A DNA stretch of 64,000 nt from Bicyclus anynana (GCF_947172395.1 NC_069095.1:6758001-6822000), one strand, 5' to 3'. Shown: positions 1 to 11,034, counted from the stretch's first letter. Notes: a model not told the origin generated them from the letters alone. Made by a program: numbers and translations.

Positions 1-440
1 ATTTGTGTTTATTTATTTTTATTTATTTAATTATATATAATAATTACATGTTAAAAATTAAAAGGTGCAGACATAAACTTGTTAAAGTTTTTCTGCGCAC
101 CCTTCGCCGTTGACAATACTGTAATTAAATCTACTACTATATAATACTATAATACTAATCTACTATAAACCTAAAAATAATAAAAATTAGAAAGACAAAT
201 CTAATTCTACAATTAAAACTACACATAAATACATAAAAACACTACGTTTAACTTAATATAACAATAATTAGAAACAAAATGTAAACAAAAACAGAAAAGG
301 TGGGTATGAAGTGAATAAAACTGACATCTGAGTGATATTTGTATATACAGGCTGTTCATACAATAATTGGTAATACTTATGTTACTCATAGTTATTAGTG
401 ATAAGTTTTAGATAATACTCTTTTAATTTTTGTTTTATAT
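1..440. other. AT-rich unannotated stretch
   Basis: Very AT-rich DNA. No long ORF and no repeat family that I recognise. The region directly precedes the tandem units of the element described at 447-1165 and may include part of that element's unresolved edge. Confidence 0.4.
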
Positions 441-446
441 TTTTTA

Positions 447-1165
447 TAGTTAGAATGTCTGTGTTGATGAGAACTTTCCACCTAGATGGGTTGTGACTGT
501 ATTAGGGGTCTGGTGATGATGACGAAGGATAGTTAAGGGAACTCCTCGACGGTTCATAGTAGCTACCTTGTGTTTTGACTTGATAATTTTGTATTGATGA
601 CAACTTTCCACCTGGATAGGTTGTGAATGTATTAAGGGTCTGGTGATGAAGATGAAGGAGAGTTAAGGGAACTCCTCTACGGTTCACAGTAGCTTCCTTG
701 TGTTTGGACTTGATAAATTTTATATTGATGAGAACTTTCCGCCCATATGGATTGTGACTGCAAAGGGGGTCTGGTGATGAAGACGGAGGACAGTCATCTT
801 TCACGTTTTTCTGAATATTCATATTACGTGTGGATAAAGGGGGAGTAAAATTTTGTATATGAGTTAAGGTAGTATTTTTAAAATTGGAATTGTAGGACTT
901 AGATACTTATCATAAGAAAATAACGTTTCAACTAATTGCTTATTAATTTTAGTTCACACTCAGTAGGTGTGCTAACACTAAAAATGAAAAAATAAAAATT
1001 TTAATAAAAAAAATTCAACTGACTTCCAACTCATAAATTAACCTAAACTAAAAAGCAAAAAATAACATCTTACCTATGTGCTACCTTCTGATCAGTTTGA
1101 AGGCGGTTCCAATCCAGTGTCATTTTAATTAAAGCCGTTTCTGAAAGAACCACATAAATTTTGTA
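447..1165 (-). repeat. Partial copy of the AACCGACTTCAAAA element, inverted relative to 47.1-48.2 kb
   Basis: Two parts match the 47130-48236 element read backwards. First, about 2.6 tandem units of ~130 bp (GAACTTTCC anchors at 471, 602 and 732) carry the same sequence as the 131-bp units at 47.5-47.95 kb. Second, 990-1150 matches one arm of its inverted repeat, including the TTTTAATAAAAAAAA lead, the 'caactgacttc' terminus-like motif and the 'ctgatcagtttgaaggcgg' block. The order unit-array then arm is what the reverse complement of the other copy predicts. The outer terminus seen at 48236 is not visible here, so the copy is truncated. An ORF running across the units has no recognisable product. 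Confidence 0.7.
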
Positions 1166-1470
1166 ATTTAAATTGAATTAAAACATCACTCAATTCATTC
1201 ACTCATTCAATCAGTGTGATTCGTAATCGCTGGCGCCTGTTTTGCTTAGTTACTCGCCCACGGTGTTGTTCTGTCCTGCTGCTTTTATATTTTTTGTTTC
1301 CAACTGTTTTGAATAGGTAAATGTTTGCGGTTTTACTTCCTCACTCAATTCTTAGAAAATTCAATTTATGTCTATACTATAAATCTAAGACATTTTTCAA
1401 AGCTTTTTATGTCTCTACTTATTTGACCTGAGACATTTGTCAAACCTATTTCATCTACCTAAACTATTAA
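1166..1470. other. Unannotated unique sequence
   Basis: Mixed-composition DNA with no ORF or repeat that I recognise. Confidence 0.35.
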
Positions 1471-1690
1471 TTGCCTCGTTAGCCTGTGGTTAGCCTTATT
1501 GTGGGTTCGATTCTTGTGTCGGTGTATTAAGTAGATACTTACCCTACTAATAACTTTCTTTCTTGTAAAAATTTCTCAGCCCGGAGTGGGGAAATTTATG
1601 GCGTTCACCTATGTGCTCTAAAGATCACGTTAGGTCGTTAGTTCATAGTTGTCATTAACATTGTTTTGATAATAGTCGTCTATAAATAAA
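1471..1690 (+). mobile_element. Diverged tRNA-derived SINE (second family)
   Basis: A tRNA-like head (GCCTCGTTAGCCTGTGGTTA, B-box-like GGGTTCGATTC near 1505) is followed by a body containing 'tctcagcccggagtgggg'. This body is typical of a lepidopteran SINE with a 'cagcccggagt' block. It is diverged and has no clear tail. Confidence 0.5.
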
Positions 1691-1802
1691 ATAAAAATAA
1701 TAACCTTATCACCCTAACTCTACCAACACGCAGCGCGTCATACTGGTATGACTGGATGAATAAGCTGGATGAATAAGCTCCTTATAAGCGTCCCCTTAGA
1801 GT

Positions 1803-2107
1803 CGAGATAGCCCAGAGGATATGACCTCTGCCTCCGATTCCGGAGGGTGTGGGTTCGAATCCGGTCCGGCCATGCATCTCCAACTTTTCAGTTGTGTGCA
1901 TTTTAAGAAATTAAATATCATGTGTCTCAAACGGTGAAGGAAAACATCGTGAGGAAACCTGCATACCTGAGAATTTTCATAATTCTCTGTGTGTGTGAAG
2001 TCTGCTAATCCGCATTGGGCTAGCGTGGTGGACTATTGGCCTAACCCCTCTTATTCTGAGAGGAGACTCAAGCACAGCTGTGATCCGAATATGCGTTGAT
2101 TACAAGC
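1803..2107 (+). mobile_element. tRNA-derived SINE, Metulj-like
   Basis: Near full length. The head has an A-box-like GATAGCCCAGAGG and B box GGGTTCGAATCC. The body has the family landmarks: 'ggtgaaggaaaacatcgtga', 'gtctgctaatccgcattggg', 'gaggagactc' and the ending 'gaatatgcgttgat'. Many related copies occur in the window on both strands. The name rests on resemblance to the lepidopteran Metulj type; no database was searched. A 13-bp duplication (ctggatgaataag twice) lies just upstream. Confidence 0.85.
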
Positions 2108-2980
2108 CTTCCCTTTCCTTTCTTATAAGAAAGCTGTTAAAATATTAGGCTGATAATGATGAAACTACTCTCTGTTAAATTGAATCGGTGGTAGAGTCAC
2201 TGATCAGTATAACCAATCAAGCTTGCCATTTCAAAACTTTAAGTAAACGAATTTAAATTTGATTTACCTCCTAATTAAAGTATCACAAACTGGTGTTTTA
2301 AAATCGTATGCAATAAAGTTGACGCCAGTTATATTCCGTTATCCACCCACACTGGGGCCACGTGCGCTTTGTACTCATAACTTCTATGGAGCTCGTTCGT
2401 TATCTATAATAATCAAAATAAATTGAGACATCGAATCAATTTCCACATCGCGGTTTGAAAATTTAAAATTGTTAGTGTATCATTAAATTTATTTTTTATT
2501 TAAGTAAAATGTGATTTTACAATTTCCATTTATCCAACCGGTTTTGATGTTTGAAACTACGAGTTTAAGCTTTATTTCCGGTTATAGTATGATATTCTAA
2601 ATTTTTGATTAAAATATTTTAAAAAGTTAGATTATAGATGAATATGAAGGTAGAATATGATGAATATTAGGCGTAGATTTAATTATAGATAAAGAGCAAT
2701 AATGAAATAATTTATAATTTTATAAAGTAGGGTACAGACTTCAAAAATATTTTCAAGGTTGCGCTTTAAAAGTCCAAATATTTATTTTCTATTAACTTCT
2801 TTTTTGGGTTCATGCTATGGGCCTGAAAATGTACGTGGCCAAAATGAAAATAATATGTAATGCTTATGTATCGTTCCACCCAGTTATAGTTGAGAACGCT
2901 ACACTCGTGATGACCTATACTTCCGAGACTTGGTCGCTCATTATGGGCTTCATAAAAAAGACTCACAGTTGCGATGGAAC
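2108..2980. other. AT-rich unannotated stretch
   Basis: Strongly AT-rich, with no ORF that looks coding. Nothing recognised. Confidence 0.4.
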
Positions 2981-2984
2981 GAGC

Positions 2985-3128
2985 TATGTTAGGTTAGGTC
3001 TCTGCGTGATCGAATCAGAAGGAGATCCGCAGATGAACCAAAGTCACCGACATAGCTCAACGAGTCGCGAAGTCCCTACAAAAGGCCTATGTCCTGCAGC
3101 GGACGTCCATCGGCTGATATGATGATGG
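2985..3128 (+). pseudogene. LINE (RTE-like) 3' fragment with internal deletion
   Basis: The first part translates as L-R-D-R-I-R-R-R-S-A-D, matching the LINE stretch around 'SLRDRIRNEKIRRR' seen at 44.7 kb. It is then joined directly to the extreme C-terminus, read in another frame as SLQKAYVLQRTSIG and a stop, followed by 'tgatatgatgatgg'. The segment between (GRWGPK..., GRPP...) is missing, so this is a deletion derivative. No function remains. Confidence 0.75.
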
Positions 3129-3379
3129 TAGTAAGTAACTAATGGTTCTTTCTAGGTAAAATTTCACGATGATAGATATTTTATTACTGATTGTAAGTTA
3201 AAGATACAACTTGCAGAAAAATATTAACGATAAGTTTTTATATCTTGAAAATCTTAAATTAACTTAATGCTAGTCAATTTATGTGACAAAATCATGACAT
3301 AATTAAGAGGCGAAACATGAGGGCACAAAATAAAAATAAAAAAATGTATAAAACGGCTTGATTTCGAACGATTCTTTAT

Positions 3380-3620
3380 TCTCTGCCGGGGCCACTTTTT
3401 GTGGGCTTATAGTCGCGAATTATGAAACGGCATTCGCGTAATGAGTGGGGGCGTTACGTAAACAAAGAGTTGGGCGGACCAGCCACCGGCACCTCCCCCC
3501 TACCCCCACACAGCTTCCCATCCTGCACCTGCGCCGGAGCACGATTTTGCTCGATGTTTTGGCTTAAAACGTCTTTTACCTAAACCATAACCTCCCCGAA
3601 CACACGAATGTCTATGAAAA
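3380..3620. other. GC-richer unique island
   Basis: Compared with its flanks this stretch is clearly richer in G+C and CpG (for example 'ggcggaccagccaccgg' and two C-runs near 3487-3505). No ORF or repeat recognised. It could be conserved noncoding DNA or an untranslated exon; composition is the only support. Confidence 0.3.
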
Positions 3621-3744
3621 AAAAAAAATATGAACCTACTTGTTTTTATACTTTGAAATCTAATCTTTATACAGTATTTAGCCTATGTGGTAACGGTTCA
3701 TGTGATCCTAGGAGTACGTACGAGTCCAGAGTCGCACTAAGAAA

Positions 3745-4062
3745 ATGGTTTAGTCCAAGACATCAGTTATGGACCTGCCAATGCGTAAGTATAAACAATG
3801 TATTAAAACTTTACTTAGTCGAGGTTAATATACAATTGATGAGTTCCTTAATGATAAAAATGCTTAGAGGCCATTGGATCCAGCTTCCAGCTTCACACGG
3901 GAAATGAAGCTATATGAAATTGTAATGATGTAATCCATGGTAAGTTATAATACTGTACTCGTATGATTTTTTAAACGAGCAACTGTTGAGTTTCTTGCCG
4001 GCTTTTCTCAGCAGAACCTGCCTTCCGAACCGGTGGTAGATTCTTTTTAATTCTTTACAAGT
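3745..4062 (+). pseudogene. Jockey/CR1-type LINE 3' end, decayed
   Basis: Reading across frames gives MDLPM, KQC, LLSRG, IDEFLNDKNA, RPLD and SHGK-like pieces. These are the same C-terminal residues as the better preserved copy on the minus strand at 36.5-36.9 kb. Frameshifts and two in-frame stops (after LLSRG and after DKNA) break it. The 3'UTR block 'gttgagtttcttgccgg'...'gaaccggtggtagattct' follows and then runs into a SINE. Clade assignment is from general resemblance only. Confidence 0.7.
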
Positions 4063-4245
4063 AAGTTCTTGACTACAATCTCACCAGATGTTAAGAGATG
4101 ATGCAATCTAAGATGGAAGCGGGTTATCATATTAGGAGGAGGATGAAAACCAGACCCGTTTCGGTTTATACACGGCACCGTACCGGAACGCTAAATTGCT
4201 TAGCTGTACGTCTTTGTCAGTAGGGTGGTACCTAACTAGCCACGG
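4041..4245 (-). mobile_element. tRNA-derived SINE (GGTTCGATCCC family), 5'-truncated
   Basis: On the plus strand it begins with the family tail 'ttctttacaagt...' and runs through 'gatgcaatctaagatgg', 'aggaggatgaaaa', 'ccgtaccggaacgctaaat' and 'actagccacgg'. The tRNA-like head (which would be to the right) is missing. It lies directly against a LINE 3' tail. Confidence 0.75.
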
Positions 4246-4579
4246 CGAGTTAGTGTGACATTGAAATTAACATGACTTTGCTTCGTTGTAAATTTATATT
4301 AATTTACCTCAGTAATAAGTAGTAGGTAAGTATAAAAGGTGCAAAAAAGAAAAGAATTCAATATACCTAATTTATGCCAAATTTGTATTGCTACTGTTTT
4401 ATCGCTATCAGATCGCGGAGGTCAAATGTTAATTGATTTGTATAAAAGCTGTTAGCCCGTAAATTTAAAATGGTCGACCGGATCCGCAGCTTTCCGACGG
4501 CGATCGGGTCAGTGCCCAACACTCAATGGCATCAGCGATAGGTCATACATACAACGTGTCCCAAACGACTACGTTTTAA

Positions 4580-5001
4580 GGTCCGTATAGATCTACAGAC
4601 ATTTAGCGTGCCAGACACGTGCCGTGGCAGACAAAATAATATTCTTCTATACAGTGTTTACTACCGTATTTCTTTATATCTATCGTAACGCGGCCGCGCA
4701 GACGTTGACAGACACGGGCCGGGACGTTGACAGAATATTTTGTCTGTACGGTTTATGTCTGTCGAGTCCTTTTCATGAAACTTGAACTAAAATTGACAGC
4801 GCCTTACACAAATGTCAATAAGACCGCCAATTACCAAATGACATTGAGTGTCATTAAGACATTAGCGCCGAGTCTGGGCAATTGATGAAAAGGACTTTAA
4901 GCGTCTCTAGTTACCTGCTGGGCAGTGTGAATAGACGGTGTCTGTGGATGTCTGCCACGCTACTTGTCTGTGACACAATGTGTCTGTAGATATAAATGGA
5001 C
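4580..5001. mobile_element. Fold-back MITE with ~40-bp terminal inverted repeats
   Basis: The left end (GGTCC..ATCTACAGACA..TAGCGTGCCAGAC) is repeated inverted at the right end (GTCTGCCACGCTA ... TGTCTGTAGATATAAATGGACC), with one small indel. Between them lie GC-rich GACGTTGACAGA repeats. A second inverted pair (agtccttttcat at 4765-4776 and atgaaaaggact at 4883-4894) suggests another small element nested inside. No ORF; non-autonomous. Confidence 0.7.
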
Positions 5002-5165
5002 CATTAGAGTGCCCGCAGACATGGGTACAATTGTAAGTTGGCCGACTAAAATGCGTACTCTTTCAATTTAGTTACAATTTTTTATTTGTAAGTACATAAT
5101 CGAAAGAGAATCGGGATTCAGATGCAATCGGTGTCCAATTGATTAGTTGGACGATTTAGTTTTTT

Positions 5166-5415
5166 CTAGGACTGTCTCACCTGATGTTAACGGGCCAACT
5201 TGTTAGGAGGAGGATGAAAATCCACACCCCTTTTCGGTTTCTACACAATATCTTACCGGAACGCTTAACTTAAAGGTACGTCTTAACTTAAAGGTACGTC
5301 TTTGCCGGTAGGGTAGTAACTATTCACGGCCGAAGCCTCCCGCCAGCCAGACCTGTACCAATTAAGAAAACTTCAATCGGGGATCGAACCCAGAACTACG
5401 GAGGCAGTCAAAAAG
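5166..5415 (-). mobile_element. tRNA-derived SINE with internal 18-bp tandem duplication
   Basis: It has the same landmarks as the SINE at 54.4 kb: 'aggaggatgaaaatccacac', 'agcctcccgccagccagacc', 'ggggatcgaaccca' (B box complement) and 'ggaggc' at the head. The unit cttaacttaaaggtacgt occurs twice in tandem, exactly, at 5264-5281 and 5282-5299. Confidence 0.85.
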
Positions 5416-6130
5416 ATAGTTGGAGAAGATGTGCGGGGTCTCATATCACTATACCTAAGTTTACTCTGCGATTTAGTCGGCCAACTTGCTATCGTACCTA
5501 CCTACGTCTGCGGGAGCCCTAAACATTTTGAATATACTGACCAATGTCTAAGTAGGTATCCCGAGATATAGTCGGAGTTTTCTTTTAAGTTAGTAGTAGT
5601 AATCTTTTAAAGTATCTAGTAATTGATTTCAGAAAATTGTAATTGAGAAATTTCTCATTTTTTAAGTCAGATAAAAACTAAATCATATTATGTATGTATG
5701 TATGAGGTATGATTTTGAGTGTTATCTCTTAGGTAATTTCTCTCTAATATAAAAGAGTAGACAGCAAACAACATTTTTTTATTTGCCTAGCTATGAATAA
5801 GATTATACGATCTATGTACATTGAACCTCTTCGAAAGAGTGAACCGTCGTAGAACCATAAAAGGCAATAAAGGAAGAATGAAATGAAGGAAGCAAACATT
5901 AATAATAGTCTTACATTTACATTTGTCATTAACAAAAATATAACTCCAAAAATTGCCGCCGAGAGCGCTTGGGCATTACGTACTTCCTGTTTTAATCTGA
6001 GAAAATAATTAAAGTATTTTCTTATAAGAAGGTAATTTGGTTTTAACTATAAATTTACTTAAATTTTTAACCCTAAACAATTCACTTTGGTTTCAATTTT
6101 ACAAAATTTTGTGCTGTTTAGTTGTATGTA
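5416..6130. other. AT-rich unannotated stretch
   Basis: No coding signal. A short TATG microsatellite lies near 5693-5704. Nothing else recognised. Confidence 0.4.
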
Positions 6131-6712
6131 ATGCATATTATATTATTATCACAAAGTAAAGCATGATCCAGAGTGTGAAAGAATGATCCAGAGTGTGTCT
6201 TTACAAGCAGCGTATTGAAGCCGGTGAAACCTATAAAAAAACTAACGTCGCGTCTCCTTGACATCTGCATAATAATATAAACTTTTTTCATAATTTGTAT
6301 TTCAAAATTTAACGCTAACTACAATGCATGTTATATTATTATCACATAGTAAAGAATGATCCAGAGTGTGAAAGAATGATCCAGAGTGTGTCTTTACAAG
6401 CAGCGTATTGATGCCGGTGAAACCGATAAAAAAACTAACGTCGCGTCTCCTTGACATCTGCATAATAATATAAACTTTTTCAATAATTTGTATTTCAAAA
6501 TTTAACGCTAACTACAATGCATGTTATATTATTATCACATAGTAAAGAATGATCCAGAGTGTGAAAGAATGATCCAGAGTGTGTCTTTACAAGCAGCGTA
6601 TTGATGCCGGTGAAACCGATAAAAAAACAAACGTCACGCGTCTCCTTGACATCTGCATATACAAACTTTTTTCATTATTTGTATTTCAAAATTCAACGCT
6701 AACAACAATTAC
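6131..6712. repeat. Three tandem copies of a 193-bp repeat
   Basis: The ATGCAT anchor occurs at 6131, 6324 and 6517, an exact 193-bp period. Copies are nearly identical. Each contains an internal duplication (gaatgatccagagtgtg twice). The third copy diverges near its end (after 'tgacatctgcat') with small deletions. No ORF. This looks like a local minisatellite-type expansion. Confidence 0.9.
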
Positions 6713-7495
6713 GTAAAATAATATAATAATGAATATTTACGACACCGGCGTGTTCCGTGCACTCTATCTGTATTATCTGTGATTATTATATTCTTTGGCT
6801 ACCTAAAATTGCGCTATTTAGTACTACATAAAGTAAAATTGTAAATCCTAATTTTAAAATGGGCCAAATTAATGCCACATTTTATATTTTAGAATTTTAA
6901 CAATCGTGAGTGTTATTTATATTAATTGATTATGAAGCAGGCTCAAATTCACGTGATATTAGGTCGGAGTAAGCCCGACTAGTTTCGAACCAATACGGGG
7001 CCCTTAGTCATGAGCTGGTTTCTGCATCGCGGCACGTACCAAACTCAGTTTAACTTCAGTTTTTAGTTTGGATCACTTGAGTTTTAGCCGTGTTACATAA
7101 TCAATTAATCCACATTTTATATTGTTACCAATTTACTACTTCTGTGATTGCTTGTGCGCTAGACCCAAGTAATAATTTTCAGTGTGTAAGCTTTGATCGA
7201 ATTTTCTTTTGTATTGAAAAGGCACCAGCACTAACGCAGCGACCACATATGGCGTCATTCCGCCGTTACCCTCTAATTGTGAGCGACACAAGACAAATAC
7301 ATCTCCTTTTATGGCCACGGTTGGTATAACTATACTGATTGGTAAATAAACATTATACAGGGTGATTCATAGACACAATAAAAAGTCCAGACACCGTATC
7401 CTGAACAAACAAGTGACCCACCCAAATTCTACCAGTAAGCATAAACAATTGCACACGACACGCACAGAAATGCAAATAGGTATATATATTTTTAT
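6713..7495. other. Unannotated unique sequence
   Basis: Short overlapping ORFs exist on both strands (7090-7329) but none is recognisable. A stretch near 7354 ('cagggtgattcatagac') resembles the end of a dispersed repeat. Nothing firm. Confidence 0.35.
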
Positions 7496-7499
7496 ACTC

Positions 7500-7712
7500 T
7501 ACAAGTTAGCCCTTGACTACAATCACACCTGATGGTAAGTGATGATGCAATCTAAGATGGAAGCGGGCTAACTTGTTAGGATGAGGATGAAAATCCACAC
7601 CCCTTTCGGTTTCTACACGACATCGTACCGGAACGCTAAATCGCTTGGCTGTACGTCTTTGTCGGTAGGGTGGAAACTAGCCACGGCCGAAAGCCTCCCA
7701 CCAGCCAAACGA
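7500..7712 (-). mobile_element. tRNA-derived SINE, head missing
   Basis: Runs on the plus strand from 'acaagttagcccttgactac' through 'ctaagatggaagcgggctaa', 'cacccctttcggtttctac' and 'cctcccaccagcca'. The tRNA-like head is absent, and a Helitron starts ~30 bp further on. Confidence 0.85.
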
Positions 7713-7743
7713 CATATGAAGACAGATCGCCGTTTATTTTCTA

Positions 7744-7971
7744 CTAGCGGACGCCCGCGACTTTGTCCGCGTGGAATTCAGTTTTTCACAAATCCCGCGG
7801 AAACCATGGATTTTTACGGGATGAAAAGTAGCCTATGTGTTAATCCAGAGTAAAATTTATTTTCATTTCCTTAAATTTTCAGCCAAATCGCTTCAGTAGC
7901 CGCAGCGTAAAAGAGGAGCAAACATACTTAAACACGTACACACAAACTTTCGCCTTTATAATATTAGTAGG
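7744..7971 (-). mobile_element. Lep1-type non-autonomous Helitron
   Basis: On the minus strand it starts ATCCTACTAATATTATAAA-like and ends GCGGGCGTCCGCTAGT: a TC...CTAG layout between A and T. The stem GCGGAC/GTCCGC lies just before CTAG, as expected for Helitron ends. Internal landmarks are 'ccatggatttttacggg', 'gtagcctatgtgttaatcc' and 'aaatcgcttcagtagccgc'. It has no ORF of its own; replicase would be supplied in trans. The family name is from recognition, not a search. Confidence 0.85.
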
Positions 7972-8690
7972 ATATTTGGCAATGCTTACACTTCACATAG
8001 GTACTCGGTCATCGGCCATTATTGTGCTTCAGTTGTTTGACAGCGAGATACCGTCTGCCTATTTTGTTAGTCTATGTTGTGATTCAGCTCTCGATCAGGC
8101 AGTGATTAGGAGCGATTAGCATGATCCTTCGCTCTACTCGGCCCACGTGGGAGGCGGGACGACCCCATTGGGCTATTGTCTTACATTAGAACATTGCATA
8201 CTGTTTACGTAAATCTTATTAAGAATTCAATTTTGTCTATTGTTATTCATTCATTGAATGATTGGAAGTAGGTAGAGGCTTGTGGTAGCTTGTGAACCAA
8301 TGAACGGATGAAAGAACATAACATATTCAGATAATGTATCGTTTGCTATCGTTCTACCTATTCTTTACCGTTCTTCATTATTACTGGACTCAGCTTATTC
8401 AAACTAGATAGCGTCTGTAAATAAAAACAGTTAATGGGGTATACGTAGCCATGTTACAGTTCGGTTGTTGATAAAGATCGCATTTAAGATGTAATTTCTT
8501 AACAAGAGAGATAAAGACACTTTTGCATTCAATTAATCAAATAATCTGGATCAAAACTTACGAAATGAAGAAGAAGGTTATAAGAATGTATGTCTGTCTA
8601 TTATTTTTAACTTCAAATTTAAACGACAAAACAGATTTGGATGAGATAACCACTATCTGGTATGTTTGAATAAAAAGTTAAAATTACTTC
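7972..8690. other. Unannotated, with a possible SINE remnant
   Basis: Near 8150-8195 the string 'gacgaccccattgggctatt' and 'gtcttac' resembles the region after the B box of the SINE family seen at 32.3 kb. The rest shows nothing. Confidence 0.3.
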
Positions 8691-8992
8691 ATCATTGACA
8701 ACCCATGTTCGACTCACTGTTGAGCACGAGTCTCCTCCTCAGAAAGAGATGGGATAGGCTAGTCCTCGTTGGCCCAATGCGGTTTAGCAGACTTCACACA
8801 CCTAGACAATTAAGAAAATTCTCAGATATGCAGGTTTCATCACGATTATTTTCCTTCGTCGTTTGAGACACATGATATTTAATGCACATAACTGAAAAAT
8901 TGGTGGCGCATGCTCCGAACCGGATTCGAAACTGCGCTCTCCGAATCGAAGGCAGAGGTCACATCCACTGGACCATCACTATACTGGGCTAT
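8691..8992 (-). mobile_element. tRNA-derived SINE, Metulj-like
   Basis: Full-length complement of the family. It reads 'atcattgacaacccatgttc', 'gagtctcctcctcag', 'tggcccaatgcgg', then the complement of the B box (GGATTCGAAAC) and A box near the right end. Moderately diverged. Confidence 0.85.
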
Positions 8993-9269
8993 TACGTCTC
9001 TTAAAATTACTTTAGTTTATCTTATTTAGTTTTGCATATGAACAGCCCTGCAGTATTGACTGAACAGTTATATTAATCGTGACAAGATCTCGTAGTTTAC
9101 ATAGAGGAAATTTGTAGCTACAGAACAGATCTAATGAATGGGACACCGTTGATCAATGGAGTAAGTTTAACATATTATCTTTTACATTAAAATAAACGAT
9201 AGAATAAATTATCAATTTCAATTTGAAAGTTAAGCCAACAAAGCTAGCGATTTCGTCTCCGTATTTAAC

Positions 9270-9733
9270 AACGCTAGTGCGAGGGACGCCCCGCGGCGTC
9301 CTTTCTTCGCATTATAAAATGCGAAATGATTGGTGGGCGCTGATAAAATGTTTTCCATCATAACAAGCCACAATACAGTGAGGTGAGGGTTCATCCCGGC
9401 TTCCATTTGTCCACCTCGGTTACACTCCGGGGCGCGCCGGCGCTAACAGATATCCTGTTTTATTGTTGGGCTGTCAGTGTAATATATGGGCAGCTCACAT
9501 CGATATTATCTCCTCCCTGGATATCATCGAGCGCGGAACATCACTCAGCAATATTAACGGCTACTCCGCGCGCGCGTGCGCAGGTTCCGACTGTTTTATT
9601 GGTGTCGGCGCCACAGACAACTTTCACGTCTCGCAGACAATGACGGTCAAATTGGAAACTAAAATGATTTTTATAACCCGCTTCTAGCAGTACACGACAA
9701 TCGTCTCGACCAAAGAGCATAGAAAACACTAAT
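9270..9733. other. GC-rich unique island with twin hairpins
   Basis: Rich in CpG compared with both flanks. It opens with two adjacent perfect short inverted repeats: GGACGCC/GGCGTCC (9284-9301, loop CCGC) and TTCGCATT/AATGCGAA (9306-9325, loop ATAA). It ends at a consensus-like splice donor (AATG|GTAAGT near 9732) where AT-rich DNA begins. Several short ORFs overlap; none is recognisable. It could be regulatory DNA or an untranslated first exon; I see no proof of transcription. Confidence 0.35.
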
Positions 9734-10225
9734 GGTAAGTGTATTTTTGATTCCGTGGTCGCGACGCGTATTGTTCTATGCTTATGACTTATGCCTTTGG
9801 CTATGTGGCTTGATCTTCGTAATTTTATTAATTGATGTATTTGAGCGCATGTTCCAATTATGCTGAAGAATTAATTAATTAAGGAATTATAAATTACCTA
9901 CGATCTTTTAGACGATTAAGGTAATCTTTATCATGTTCCTCCCATGATCCCAATTTCCCTTACTATTTTAAGTGTTTATCCATAATAGGTAGCTATATTA
10001 AGGTAGGTTTAAAGTTAGTTCTATTGTGGTCTATAGTTTTTAGATAAATCCTTTGCTCTTAGATCTTATGTAGTATATCCACAGACTAACAGTTATTTAT
10101 AAACTATATTTTCTACTGTAGGTCAAACTTGGAAACCGTTCAATATAATTTATGTTAATTACCTGCTTAATATATTTTATATTATATTTAATCAGCCAAT
10201 TTTATCCATGCTCTTAAAAACTCTA
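9734..10225. other. AT-rich unannotated stretch
   Basis: No ORF or repeat recognised. Confidence 0.4.
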
Positions 10226-10229
10226 CGTC

Positions 10230-10690
10230 ATGTAGAATACGTGAAGCTGGTTTGGCACTACAAAAGGCCAAAATCAAAAGATGAAGTAAGCAATCGTCGT
10301 AAATTCCCCGCACTACGGGTGCGATATGTGAAGTTATTTCGTCTGTTTGCTCGTTACCATGAAGTGCGCACTTCTAACGAAGGCACCCAAAAACGTTCCC
10401 ACACCCGTCGATCACCGCGGAAATAAAAAACAAAGTGTCTACGAATTAACACGTCCGCGCAGTGTGAGTATGAAAACACTCGCGATCGCGGAGGGCCCTC
10501 TAACTGACTGAGAGTTAAGAGCTGTCGCATTGCTTGACGCCACCGTGTACGATGGTTGTGCGTCAGGTAGTTTGATGTCTTTTAATTTCCATTAATTTTG
10601 AATTTAATCGTAACCACGACAGGCGACTCGACTCGAGGACCATCGAGCTACGCGTCATGCTTCTATGGTTGATTCATCCTATAACTTGGG
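10230..10690. other. GC-richer unique island
   Basis: CpG-containing unique DNA between AT-rich flanks, with stretches such as 'ctcgcgatcgcggagggccc' (including a TCGCGA core near 10480). A 72-codon ORF covers the left part and is unrecognised. It could be conserved noncoding DNA. Confidence 0.3.
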
Positions 10691-10722
10691 AAGTGAGCAA
10701 TTATAGAGATTATTGATTGTTG

Positions 10723-11034
10723 AGAGGCGTGATAGCCCAGTGGATATGACCTCTGCCTTCGATTCCGGAGGGTGTGGGATCGAATCCAGTCCTCCTCTAA
10801 CTTTTCAGTTGTGTGCATTTTAAGAAATTAAATATCACGTGTCTCAAACGGTGAAGGAAAACGTCGTGAGGAAACCTGCATACCAGAGAATTTTCTTCAT
10901 TCTCTGCGTGTGTCAAGTCTGCCAATCCGCATTGGGCCCGCGTGGTGGACTATTGGCATAACCCCTCTCGTTTGGAGAGGAGACTCGAGCTCAGCAGTGA
11001 GCCGAATATGGGTTGATAATGATGATGATGATTG
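10723..11034 (+). mobile_element. tRNA-derived SINE, Metulj-like, with GAT tail
   Basis: A box GATAGCCCAGTGG and B-box region GGGATCGAATCC, full body, and the end 'gaatatgggttgataatgat' running into GATGAT repeats. Ten or so bases around the B box 3' side are lost (the 'ggggcatgcacc' block is missing). Confidence 0.9.

Noticed and set aside
1803..1875. tRNA-like A and B boxes
   Set aside because: These and the similar sites in other copies are SINE promoter remnants joined to a SINE body, not tRNA genes.
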